This document shows positions 1 to 7,497 of a DNA stretch of 64,000 nucleotides, piece after piece. The notes under the pieces are model-generated. The model searched no databases. It was not told the origin of the DNA and was given only the letters and a program-made list of their open reading frames with translations. Made by a program: the position numbers and the translations under genes. Source of the DNA: Exobacillus caeni (GTDB taxonomy: Bacteria; Bacillota; Bacilli; Bacillales; Guptibacillaceae); assembly GCF_005747095.1 (NCBI RefSeq), contig NZ_SWLG01000001.1, positions 496,001 through 560,000 on the forward strand, read 5' to 3'. Position 1 is the first letter of the stretch. The number at the start of each line of letters is the position of its first letter.

Positions 1-1226
1 TCGTTCAGAAATTTGGAGGGACATCGGTTGGCGATGCGGAAAAAATCTTAAATGTAGCAAACCGGGTTATTGCTGCGGTTGAAAACGGCAATCAAGTAGT
101 GGTCGTTGTGTCAGCGATGGGGAAAACAACAGACAGCCTCGTTAATCTAGCTAACAGCGTTTCCGGGAAACCTGATCCAAGAGAAATGGATGTGCTGCTT
201 ACAACAGGAGAGCAAATCACCATCTCCCTTCTATCGATGGCGCTTCAACAAAAAGGCTATGGAGCGGTATCGTTAACAGGATGGCAGGCAGGCATCCAAA
301 CGGAAAGAGTCTTTGGAAATGCACGAATAACCGATATCGATCCTGAAAAAATACAATCGTATTTAAACGAGGGGAAGATCGCTGTAGTTGCCGGATTCCA
401 GGGGATCACTGAATGCGGGCAAATTTCAACTCTTGGAAGAGGCGGGTCTGATACTACTGCCGTTGCACTGGCAGCATCCCTTAACGCAGAAAAGTGCGAG
501 ATTCATACCGATGTTGATGGTGTATATACTACCGATCCTAGATTTATAGAATCAGCGAGAAAGCTTTCTTCTATTTCTTATGATGAAATGTTGGAAATGG
601 CTAATTTAGGAGCGGGTGTTCTTCATCCAAGAGCAGTCGAGTTTGCAAAAAATTATAATGTTACTCTGGAAGTCCGGTCCAGTTTCAGTTTAGACACAGG
701 AACATTAGTTGAGGAGGAAGTATCAATGGAAAAGAATTTAATTGTGCGGGGGCTTGCTTTTGAAAGCAATGTTACAAAATTGACTGTTTCAGGGCTCCCT
801 AACGAATTAACTACGTTATCAACTTTGTTCACAACACTTGCTTCTAACGGAGTGAATGTTGACATTATTATACAGAGTACAAACCAGCAAAACACTACGG
901 ATATTTCGTTCTCCGTTGAAACTTCCTCATTGGATAAAACATTGGCTGTTTTAAATGAAAACCAGAGTGTGCTTCAGTTTGAGAATTTATACCATGAAAG
1001 CGGCCTTGCAAAGGTTTCGATCATCGGCTCAGGAATGATTTCTAATCCAGGAGTTGCAGCTCAGATGTTTCAGGTGATGGCAGAAAACGGGGTAACTGTT
1101 AAAATGGTCAGTACGTCTGAAATAAAAGTTTCAACTGTAGTAGAAGAAGAAAACATGATAAAGGCGATCGAAGCATTGCATCAGGCTTTCGAATTGGATC
1201 AAAGGGTTCCTGTTCACGGGGCATAA
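1..1226 (+). CDS. lysC: Aspartokinase II (5'-truncated by window edge)
   Basis: Phosphorylates L-aspartate with ATP, the entry step to diaminopimelate, lysine, threonine and methionine. The frame is open from the first bases: codons beginning at base 3 read VQKFGGTSVGDAEK, the conserved aspartokinase N-terminus, so only a few residues lie outside. The kinase domain contains GRGGSDTTAVALAA, followed by a tandem ACT regulatory region in roughly the last 150 residues (KVSIIGSGM and VKMVSTSEIKVS stretches). It stands convergent to yslB across a shared terminator. In Bacillus the lysine-sensitive enzyme has alpha and beta chains from one gene, and the internal beta start is visible here. The lysine riboswitch expected upstream is outside the window. 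Confidence 0.96.
   Translation, partial: VQKFGGTSVGDAEKILNVANRVIAAVENGNQVVVVVSAMGKTTDSLVNLANSVSGKPDPREMDVLLTTGEQITISLLSMALQQKGYGAVSLTGWQAGIQTERVFGNARITDIDPEKIQSYLNEGKIAVVAGFQGITECGQISTLGRGGSDTTAVALAASLNAEKCEIHTDVDGVYTTDPRFIESARKLSSISYDEMLEMANLGAGVLHPRAVEFAKNYNVTLEVRSSFSLDTGTLVEEEVSMEKNLIVRGLAFESNVTKLTVSGLPNELTTLSTLFTTLASNGVNVDIIIQSTNQQNTTDISFSVETSSLDKTLAVLNENQSVLQFENLYHESGLAKVSIIGSGMISNPGVAAQMFQVMAENGVTVKMVSTSEIKVSTVVEEENMIKAIEALHQAFELDQRVPVHGA
711..728 (+). promoter_or_regulatory. Internal ribosome binding site and start codon for the aspartokinase beta subunit
   Basis: Inside lysC a strong Shine-Dalgarno run GAGGAGGAAG lies five bases before an in-frame ATG (726) that starts MEKNLIVRG. In B. 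subtilis lysC, in-phase internal translation gives the separate beta subunit carrying the ACT domains; the position and the strength of this site match that arrangement. Expression here is inferred by homology. Confidence 0.85.
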
Positions 1227-1230
1227 GACT

Positions 1231-1266
1231 AAAAAACAGGCGGTCATCTCGACCTCCTGTTTTTTA
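1231..1266. terminator. Bidirectional terminator between lysC and yslB
   Basis: AAAAAACAGG(C)GGTC and GACC(T)CCTGTTTTTT form a hairpin with an ATCTC loop, with a T-run on both strands. It lies between the convergent genes and can serve both. Confidence 0.9.
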
Positions 1267-1275
1267 CATAACTAG

Positions 1276-1746
1276 TTATTCTGCTGCTTCAGAATCTAAT
1301 TCATCTTTTTTGTCCCATTTTACAAACAGCTGAAGCTTGTTGTTTTTAAATCCTTTTTCCGATTCGTAGGATTCCGTTATACAGTTTTTCATTTCTTGAA
1401 TTTGTTGGGCTAAGAAACCTGCCTCCAATTGGTAGGTGGCTGGAACCTTTTCACGGTTTCTTCTGATAATAAGTTCCGATGACAGGGAAAATGTTAGTTC
1501 ATTCTTTTTTTCCTGTTCAAGTCTAAGTTCGCCCCAGCCTGCCTGTTGGAAAAAAGAAACAACTTCATCTATTGAGCTGAGCGGGAAATCTCTGGCAAGC
1601 CTTCTTCCGGCCCAGTATAAAATTTGTGATTGTTCATTGCCTAACAGCTCTGGAATCAAAACCTGGCGAACCAGTTCAAATCCAAATGCCGAGACGTCGA
1701 TTTCTTTGCTGTAAGATAGATCTTTATAAGTGCGCTTTTTTTTCAT
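1276..1746 (-). CDS. yslB: DUF2507 family protein YslB
   Basis: A 156-residue soluble protein of the YslB/DUF2507 family. The function is unknown; the fold family is related to small ligand-binding V4R-type domains. The visible core includes FGFELVRQVLIPELLGN and ILYWAGRRLARDFPL. The start chosen is the ATG giving MKKKRTYKDLSY, because a perfect GAGGAGG sits a few bases upstream (complement of 1750-1758); an in-frame ATG seven codons further up lies over that site and is unlikely. It sits between lysC and sdhC as in B. subtilis, convergent with lysC and divergent from sdhC. Confidence 0.88.
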   Translation of the reverse strand: MKKKRTYKDLSYSKEIDVSAFGFELVRQVLIPELLGNEQSQILYWAGRRLARDFPLSSIDEVVSFFQQAGWGELRLEQEKKNELTFSLSSELIIRRNREKVPATYQLEAGFLAQQIQEMKNCITESYESEKGFKNNKLQLFVKWDKKDELDSEAAE

Positions 1747-1897
1747 AACTTCCTCCTCTGCCAACATCTATTATAGCTTGTAAGCGAGTTTTCCTCCATA
1801 GGGGAAAGGATATTTTTCATGCAAACAATGGAGGTTTGCAAGCAAAATACAACCGTTGAAAACTTTAATAAATTAAAATGGAAATGTACGCGTTTTC

Positions 1898-1926
1898 TTG
1901 ACGCTCCTTTATCACAGGAGTACAAT
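1898..1926 (+). promoter_or_regulatory. Sigma-A promoter of sdhCAB
   Basis: TTGACG (1898-1903), a 17-base spacer and TACAAT (1921-1926) make a near-consensus sigma-A promoter about 115 bases before sdhC. It leaves an untranslated leader of about 110 bases. A cre-like sequence (1885-1898) abuts the -35 box. Confidence 0.85.
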
Positions 1927-2044
1927 GGATATGTCATTATCGACAGAATAATATCATTTCCGCAAGTGGAAAAGCATTGCAAGACAGGGAGTATTGTAGA
2001 ATAGTTAAATGGGAGTATGAACATTAAAAGGGGGACACAAAAAC

Positions 2045-2653
2045 ATGGCTGCCAGTCGAGACTTTGTAAGTCGAAAGTTTCATTCTTTACTTGGAGTTAT
2101 TCCACTAGGACTCTACCTAGCGCAACATTTAACAGTAAACCATTTTGCTACTAAAGGCCCTCAGGCCTTTAATGATGCGGCACATTTTATGGAAACATTA
2201 CCATTTCGTTATGCTTTGGAAATACTAGTCATTTTCCTCCCATTGCTTTTTCACGCTATTTACGGAGTTTATATTGCTTTTCAGGCAAAAAACAATGTAA
2301 GTAGATATGGATATTTTCGTAACTGGATGTTTTACCTGCAGCGGATCTCTGGAATTATTGTATTGATTTTCGTAACATGGCATGTATGGCAAACACGTGT
2401 ACAGGCCGCTTTCGGAGCCGAAGTGAACTACCAGATGATGGCTGATATCCTGGAAAATCCATTCATGATGATTTTCTATATTGTGGGAGTAGTATCTGCT
2501 GTATTCCACTTAGCTAACGGTCTTTGGTCATTCTTTGTAAGCTGGGGAATTACAGAGACACCTCGTTCTCAAAGATTTATGACATATGCTACAATGGCAG
2601 TCTTTGTTGCACTTTCCGTTGTTGGCATTCGAGCACTATTTGCATTTGTGTAA
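2045..2653 (+). CDS. sdhC: Succinate dehydrogenase cytochrome b558 subunit
   Basis: Membrane anchor of complex II, carrying two haems b and passing electrons from SdhB to menaquinone. The 202 residues equal the length known for B. subtilis SdhC, with five hydrophobic membrane segments. His28, His70, His113 and His155, the axial haem ligands in the Bacillus enzyme, are all at the same positions. The start is an ATG behind AAAAGGGGGAC. First gene of sdhCAB, 35 bases before sdhA. Confidence 0.97.
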   Translation: MAASRDFVSRKFHSLLGVIPLGLYLAQHLTVNHFATKGPQAFNDAAHFMETLPFRYALEILVIFLPLLFHAIYGVYIAFQAKNNVSRYGYFRNWMFYLQRISGIIVLIFVTWHVWQTRVQAAFGAEVNYQMMADILENPFMMIFYIVGVVSAVFHLANGLWSFFVSWGITETPRSQRFMTYATMAVFVALSVVGIRALFAFV

Positions 2654-2688
2654 AACCAACGAGCTTGCTATAAGGGGGAACCGTTCTT

Positions 2689-4440
2689 ATGAGTAAAGGT
2701 AATATAATCGTAGTCGGCGGAGGACTGGCAGGATTAATGGCTACCATTAAAGCTGCTGAAGCCGGCGTTCATGTAGATTTATTTTCAGTAGTTCCCGTTA
2801 AGCGTTCCCACTCTGTTTGTGCACAGGGAGGAATTAACGGCGCAGTAAATACAAAAGGTGAAGGTGACTCTCCATGGGAGCACTTTGACGATACAGTATA
2901 TGGCGGAGACTTCCTGGCTAACCAACCGCCGGTTAAAGCGATGTGTGAAGCGGCGCCTGGGATCATCCATCTGATGGACCGTATGGGAGTTATGTTTAAC
3001 CGTACTCCTGAAGGATTGCTTGACTTCCGACGCTTTGGCGGAACACAGCATCACCGTACCGCGTTCGCGGGTGCCACCACAGGTCAGCAGTTGCTATATG
3101 CTTTAGATGAGCAGGTTCGACGCCATGAAGTTGCAGGTCTTGTTACAAAGTATGAGTCCTGGGAGTTCTTATCTGCGGTGTTGGATGAAGAAGAAGTTTG
3201 CCGCGGAATTGTAGCGCAGGACTTGAACTCTTCTGAAATCAAAAGTTTCCGTGCAGACGCGGTAATCATGGCTTCTGGTGGTCCTGGTATCATCTTTGGC
3301 AAGAGTACAAACTCTGTGATCAATACAGGTTCAGCAGCTGCTATTCTTTATCAGCAGGGAGCTTATTATGCAAACGGTGAGTTCATCCAGATTCACCCGA
3401 CTGCTATTCCTGGAGATGACAAGCTGCGCTTGATGAGTGAATCGGCTCGTGGAGAAGGCGGCCGTGTCTGGACATATAAAGACGGTAAGCCTTGGTACTT
3501 CCTTGAAGAAAAATATCCGGCATACGGAAACCTTGTGCCGCGTGATATTGCAACACGTGAAATTTTCGATGTGTGCGTAAATCAGAAGCTCGGAATCAAT
3601 GGTGAGAACATGGTTTATTTAGACCTTTCCCACAAAGATCCGAAAGAACTTGATGTAAAACTTGGAGGAATCATTGAAATTTACGAGAAGTTCATGGGTG
3701 ACGATCCTCGTAAAGTACCGATGAAAATCTTCCCTGCTGTTCACTACTCGATGGGTGGACTATGGGTTGACTTCAATCAGCAAACAAGTATCAAAGGACT
3801 ATTTGCTGCCGGGGAATGTGATTATTCCCAGCACGGAGCTAACCGTTTAGGCGCTAACTCACTGTTATCAGCTATTTATGGCGGTATGATTGCAGGTCCT
3901 AATGCAGTTGAATATATCAATGGGCTTGAGAAGGCAAGTGAAGATCTTCCTGCCTCCATCTTTGACAGTTATCAAGCAAAAGAACAGGAGAAGCTGGATA
4001 ATATCCTGAAGATGGACGGCGAAGAAAACGCATATGTTCTCCACAAAGAGCTGGGAGAATGGATGACAGATAATGTTACTGTTGTGCGTTACAATGATAA
4101 GCTTAAGGAAACAGATGAAAAAATCCAGGAGCTTATGGAACGTTATCAAAATATCAATATCAACGATACTTCAAAATGGAGCAACCAGGGTGCATCATTT
4201 ACACGCCAGCTTTGGAACATGCTTCAATTAGCTCGTGTTGTAACACTTGGAGCGCTAAACAGAAATGAAAGCCGTGGTGCCCATTATAAACCTGATTTTC
4301 CTGACCGTAACGATGAAGAATGGCTAAAGACAACAAAAGCTTCATTCAATGCAGAGAAGAACGGCCCGGATTTCACTTATGAAGATGTAGATATTTCCTT
4401 GATCCCACCTCGTAAACGTGACTACTCAAAATCAAAATAG
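2689..4440 (+). CDS. sdhA: Succinate dehydrogenase flavoprotein subunit
   Basis: Oxidises succinate to fumarate on the cytoplasmic face and passes electrons to SdhB. 583 residues, close to the 586 of B. subtilis. The N-terminus has the Rossmann motif GGGLAGLMATIKAAEAG. His41 in RSHSVCAQGG is the covalent FAD attachment site. HPTAIPG, SARGEGGRVW and NLVPRDIATR form the active site. The ribosome binding site is AAGGGGGAA. It lies between sdhC and sdhB in one operon. Confidence 0.98.
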   Translation: MSKGNIIVVGGGLAGLMATIKAAEAGVHVDLFSVVPVKRSHSVCAQGGINGAVNTKGEGDSPWEHFDDTVYGGDFLANQPPVKAMCEAAPGIIHLMDRMGVMFNRTPEGLLDFRRFGGTQHHRTAFAGATTGQQLLYALDEQVRRHEVAGLVTKYESWEFLSAVLDEEEVCRGIVAQDLNSSEIKSFRADAVIMASGGPGIIFGKSTNSVINTGSAAAILYQQGAYYANGEFIQIHPTAIPGDDKLRLMSESARGEGGRVWTYKDGKPWYFLEEKYPAYGNLVPRDIATREIFDVCVNQKLGINGENMVYLDLSHKDPKELDVKLGGIIEIYEKFMGDDPRKVPMKIFPAVHYSMGGLWVDFNQQTSIKGLFAAGECDYSQHGANRLGANSLLSAIYGGMIAGPNAVEYINGLEKASEDLPASIFDSYQAKEQEKLDNILKMDGEENAYVLHKELGEWMTDNVTVVRYNDKLKETDEKIQELMERYQNININDTSKWSNQGASFTRQLWNMLQLARVVTLGALNRNESRGAHYKPDFPDRNDEEWLKTTKASFNAEKNGPDFTYEDVDISLIPPRKRDYSKSK

Positions 4441-4448
4441 GGGGCTAA

Positions 4449-5210
4449 ATGATGAGTGAAAACCGTAAAGTAAAATTTGTCATTACCAGACAGGATAATC
4501 CTGATTCTGGAAGTTATACAGAAGAATTTGAGTTAACTTACCGCCCGAACATGAATGTCATTTCTGCCTTGATGGAGATCAGGCGTAATCCTGTAAATAC
4601 TAAAGGGGAAAAGACTACACCTGTTATCTGGGAAATGAACTGTTTGGAAGAAGTATGTGGTGCTTGTTCGATGGTTATCAACGGAAAACCAAGACAGGCT
4701 TGTACAGCTCTTGTAGATCAGTTGGAACAGCCTGTCCGCCTTGAACCGATGAAAACTTTCCCGGTGATTCGTGACCTGTCAGTAGACCGAAGCCGTATGT
4801 TTGATGCGATGAAACGTGTGAAAGCATGGATTCCGATCGATGGAACGTACGACCTTGGACCCGGTCCGCGTATGCCGGAGAACAGACGTCAATGGGCGTA
4901 CGAGCTTTCCAAGTGTATGACTTGCGGTGTATGCCTTGAGTCTTGTCCTAACGTAAATGAACAGTCTGATTTCATTGGACCTTTTGCCATTTCGCTCGTT
5001 CGTTTGTTTAACGCTCATCCAACGGGAGAAATGAATAAAGAAGAACGTTTGAACGCACTGATGGACGACGGAGGAATCACTTCCTGCGGTAACTCCCAGA
5101 ACTGTGTTCAATCATGTCCAAAAGGAATTCCTTTGACAACATCTATCGCTGCAATGAATAGAGCAACTTCTTTACAGTCTTTCAAAAACTTTTTCGGCAG
5201 TGACAGATAA
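4449..5210 (+). CDS. sdhB: Succinate dehydrogenase iron-sulfur subunit
   Basis: Electron-transfer subunit linking the SdhA flavin to SdhC haem. About 253 residues. The plant-ferredoxin [2Fe-2S] ligands are Cys65, Cys70, Cys73 and Cys85; the C-terminal half has CMTCGVCLESCP and CGNSQNCVQSCPKG for the [4Fe-4S] and [3Fe-4S] clusters. Two adjacent ATGs open the frame; AGGGGGC lies four bases from the first and seven from the second (4452), so the second may be the real start. It ends the sdhCAB operon. Confidence 0.97.
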   Translation: MMSENRKVKFVITRQDNPDSGSYTEEFELTYRPNMNVISALMEIRRNPVNTKGEKTTPVIWEMNCLEEVCGACSMVINGKPRQACTALVDQLEQPVRLEPMKTFPVIRDLSVDRSRMFDAMKRVKAWIPIDGTYDLGPGPRMPENRRQWAYELSKCMTCGVCLESCPNVNEQSDFIGPFAISLVRLFNAHPTGEMNKEERLNALMDDGGITSCGNSQNCVQSCPKGIPLTTSIAAMNRATSLQSFKNFFGSDR

Positions 5211-5212
5211 TA

Positions 5213-5246
5213 AAGTGGCCTCTTCAGAAATGGAGGGGCCTTTTAT
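5213..5246 (+). terminator. Terminator after sdhCAB
   Basis: An imperfect GGCCTC ... GAGGGGCC hairpin directly after the sdhB stop is followed by TTTTATT. The stem has a bulge, so this is moderate support. Confidence 0.6.
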
Positions 5247-5306
5247 TATGTACCTGGATGGTGAATTTCAGCATGTCAATACAACTCACAGAAGGAAGAT
5301 GCAAAG

Positions 5307-5792
5307 ATGGCCAAGTATGCTTACATTGATGAACTAGAAGAATGGGCAAAGTCCTTTCAGTCTAAAAATAGCATTAGGGTAAAAGTAAGGTTTTCAGAAA
5401 CAGATACGTTTGGGCACCTTAATAATACAAACACATTCGTGTATTTTGAAGAAGCCCGTATTCATTTGTTTCAAAATTTAGGTTTTATGCAAAAATGGAG
5501 CTTGCCTGATTCTGACACGATCCCGGTTGTAGCAGATCAACAATGTGATTATTTAAAACAGGTCTATTTTGATCAAAGGTTAAATGTGTATGCTAAAATA
5601 CATCGAATCGGAAGAACCTCCATTGACATTCAGTATATGGCAATGGATGAAAAGGAATCGATCTGTTTTGTAGGGAAAAGCCGTATCGTAATGGTTTCTA
5701 AGGAGACAGGGCGGCCTATTCCCTGGTCGGCTGATATGATAGAAAAGATGAAGATGATGGACGAAATACCGACAGTATTTCTCAGGAAATGA
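5307..5792 (+). CDS. ysmA: Acyl-CoA thioesterase, hotdog fold (YsmA)
   Basis: A 161-residue protein of the 4-hydroxybenzoyl-CoA thioesterase (hotdog) superfamily, predicted to hydrolyse acyl-CoA. The substrate is unknown. The N-terminal part shows RFSETDTFGHLNNTN, the family's substrate-site motif with Asp in the expected place, followed by FVYFEEAR. It occupies the same slot, between sdhB and gerE, as ysmA in B. subtilis. The ribosome binding site is GAAGGAAG, about ten bases before ATG. Confidence 0.88.
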   Translation: MAKYAYIDELEEWAKSFQSKNSIRVKVRFSETDTFGHLNNTNTFVYFEEARIHLFQNLGFMQKWSLPDSDTIPVVADQQCDYLKQVYFDQRLNVYAKIHRIGRTSIDIQYMAMDEKESICFVGKSRIVMVSKETGRPIPWSADMIEKMKMMDEIPTVFLRK

Positions 5793-5906
5793 GAAAGTTC
5801 CACCTTTTAGGGGAAGAAAATGCACATTTATCAGCAGCCATTTTCCTGTGATCCCTTTATAATGGGAAAGATTCTTTTTCAAGAAGTATTCCACCATCCT
5901 TGCAGT

Positions 5907-5935
5907 CACAGAAGAGCGTTAGAGTTCATATATTA
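5907..5935 (+). promoter_or_regulatory. Sigma-K promoter of gerE
   Basis: CACA (5907-5910), 16 bases, then CATATATTA (5927-5935) match the sigma-K consensus mACm-N16-CATAnnnTA exactly. It lies about 60 bases before gerE, which is sigma-K dependent in B. subtilis (late mother-cell expression). Confidence 0.85.
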
Positions 5936-5993
5936 AGATGACTAAATAATCTTTTAGTTGAAGCAGCTCTTTAGCCCTAGCAAGGAGGGTGGA

Positions 5994-6221
5994 ATGTTGA
6001 AAGGGAATCACTATCGACCGAAGCCTTTACTAACCAAAAGAGAAAGAGAAGTTTTTGAACTCCTCGTTCAAGACAAAACCACACGAGAGATAGCTGAAGA
6101 GTTGTTTATCAGCGAAAAAACAGTTAGAAACCATATTTCTAACACCATGCAGAAGCTTGGAGTCAAGGGGCGGTCCCAGGCTGTAGTAGAATTGCTGCGG
6201 TTAGGGGAATTGGAAATTTAA
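5994..6221 (+). CDS. gerE: Late mother-cell transcription regulator GerE
   Basis: A 75-residue LuxR-type helix-turn-helix protein with no receiver domain. It acts with sigma-K in the mother cell on spore-coat genes. The core TKREREVFELLVQDKTT and ISEKTVRNHISN is almost identical to B. subtilis GerE (74 residues). The start is the ATG giving MLKGNHYRP, six bases after AAGGAGGG; an upstream in-frame ATG has no ribosome site and would add 12 residues not in the family. A consensus sigma-K promoter precedes it. Confidence 0.97.
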   Translation: MLKGNHYRPKPLLTKREREVFELLVQDKTTREIAEELFISEKTVRNHISNTMQKLGVKGRSQAVVELLRLGELEI

Positions 6222-6222
6222 T

Positions 6223-6345
6223 CCAATGAGGCTGGCTCAAAGGCACAGTGTCAGGCACCTCCAATACTTTATTTAGATAAACTAATGTTCATCTGGATAT
6301 AGGTCTAAACGGAGAGAGCCAGACACTTATGAGTCAGCCCCATTG
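6223..6345. repeat. Long imperfect inverted repeat after gerE
   Basis: Arms of about 30 bases at 6223-6256 (CCAATGAGGCTGGCTCAAAG then GTGTCAGGCAC) and 6316-6345 (AGCCAGACACTTATGAGTC then AGCCCCATTG) are reverse complements with a few mismatches, around a loop of about 60 bases. The right arm is followed by TTTTC, so it may end gerE transcription. It resembles the palindromic intergenic elements scattered in Bacillus genomes; no second copy is in this window. Confidence 0.55.
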
Positions 6346-6433
6346 TTTTCTATACGGCTAATTTTCTGCCTGCGGCTTTCACCCTTTTTAACTAGACTGG
6401 AAATGTTAGTACATATTGGACGATAGTTTCTAA

Positions 6434-6462
6434 TTGACTATACTTAAGCAATTTAATATTAT
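6434..6462 (+). promoter_or_regulatory. Sigma-A promoter of glcT
   Basis: TTGACT (6434-6439), a 17-base spacer and TATTAT (6457-6462) lie 34 bases before the glcT start codon. Confidence 0.8.
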
Positions 6463-6495
6463 AAAAGCATTATTGGTTTTTGAGGAGTTTGGAAG

Positions 6496-7335
6496 ATGAA
6501 AACTTCGTTTGAAATAAAAAAAGCGTTAAATAACAATGTCGTAATCGCCAGGACACAAGAGAATAATGAAGTTGTTTTGACTGGAAAGGGAATAGGCTTT
6601 GGTAAACAGACAGGGGATTATATTCAACAGGGAAATGTGGATAAATTCTTTATGCTTGTCGATAAAAATGAGCAGGAGCAATATAAACAGCTAGTTGGAG
6701 AAATCGACGAATCATTTATTGCTGTGATGAATGATGTTATATCTTTAATAGAAGAGCGTTTGAACGCCAAAATGGATGAGCATATTCATATCGGACTTAC
6801 AGACCACCTTCATTTTGCATTAAAACGCATCAAGCAGGGGCTTGATTTAAAGAATCCTTTCCTGGTGGAAACCCAAACCATGTATCCGACAGAGTACACT
6901 GTTGCAGAACAAGTAATTCAACTGATTTCGCAAAAACTATCCGTTTTAGTCCCCGAAGGAGAAATAGGCTTTGTCGCCTTGCATATTCACAGTGCTATAT
7001 CGCACAAGAGCATTTCGGAAATCAATAAGTTTTCCCAATTGATCAGTAAGTTAATATCTCTAATTGAGGACGAGCTATCTGTTACAATCGATCGTAAAAG
7101 CATTGATTATTTACGGCTGGTAAGGCATTTACGCAATGCGATTGAAAGAGGGGTCAATGAGGAACAAGTAGAGGCTCATGAAAAATTAGCAAAAGTATTG
7201 AAAGAGGAATATCCTTTATGCTACAATCTTTCATGGAAACTGGTTAAGATCATGCAGCAAACGTTAAAGAAGCAATTTGCTGATACTGAAACCGTTTACT
7301 TAACAATGCATTTGCAACGTCTTGCGGCAAAATAA
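6496..7335 (+). CDS. glcT: PtsGHI operon antiterminator GlcT
   Basis: RNA-binding antiterminator of the BglG/SacY family controlling the glucose PTS. 279 residues: an N-terminal co-antiterminator RNA-binding domain of about 60 residues (KKALNNNVVIARTQENNEVV, GKGIGFGKQ), then two PTS-regulation domains with the phosphorylatable histidines EHIHIGLTDH and ALHIHSA in PRD1 and VRHLRNA and LTMHLQR in PRD2. In B. subtilis, EII-Glc phosphorylates and inactivates GlcT when glucose is absent. Its target RNA lies immediately downstream, before ptsG. Own promoter; GAGGAG ribosome site. Confidence 0.95.
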   Translation: MKTSFEIKKALNNNVVIARTQENNEVVLTGKGIGFGKQTGDYIQQGNVDKFFMLVDKNEQEQYKQLVGEIDESFIAVMNDVISLIEERLNAKMDEHIHIGLTDHLHFALKRIKQGLDLKNPFLVETQTMYPTEYTVAEQVIQLISQKLSVLVPEGEIGFVALHIHSAISHKSISEINKFSQLISKLISLIEDELSVTIDRKSIDYLRLVRHLRNAIERGVNEEQVEAHEKLAKVLKEEYPLCYNLSWKLVKIMQQTLKKQFADTETVYLTMHLQRLAAK

Positions 7336-7349
7336 TTAAATAACACAAC

Positions 7350-7463
7350 CTGCGTGTTACTGATTCGATCAGGCATGAGTGGATGAAATAGTGTAATCGA
7401 TTTATTTTTGGGGATACTATACCCAAATTGAGCCGGTTCACCTTATCTACTTATGCCTTTTTT
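7350..7463 (+). promoter_or_regulatory. GlcT ribonucleic antiterminator (RAT) overlapping a terminator
   Basis: The antiterminator hairpin CTGAT-TCG-ATCAG (7360-7372) sits inside GTGTTACTGATTCGATCAGG, a sequence I recognise as the B. subtilis ptsG RAT. Its 3' part also forms the 5' arm of a terminator: GGCATGAGTGGAT (7372-7384) pairs over 13 positions with ATCTACTTATGCC (7445-7457), followed by TTTTTT. A third hairpin, TTTGGG/CCCAAA (7407-7427), fills the terminator loop. RAT and terminator share bases and exclude each other, so bound GlcT lets transcription enter ptsGHI. Confidence 0.93.
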
Positions 7464-7497
7464 GTGTTTCCAGAAAATATACAGGGGGGAATTATGA

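Noticed and set aside
1819-2004. 61-codon ORF upstream of sdhC
   Set aside because: It spans the sdh promoter, has no ribosome site and no recognisable sequence.
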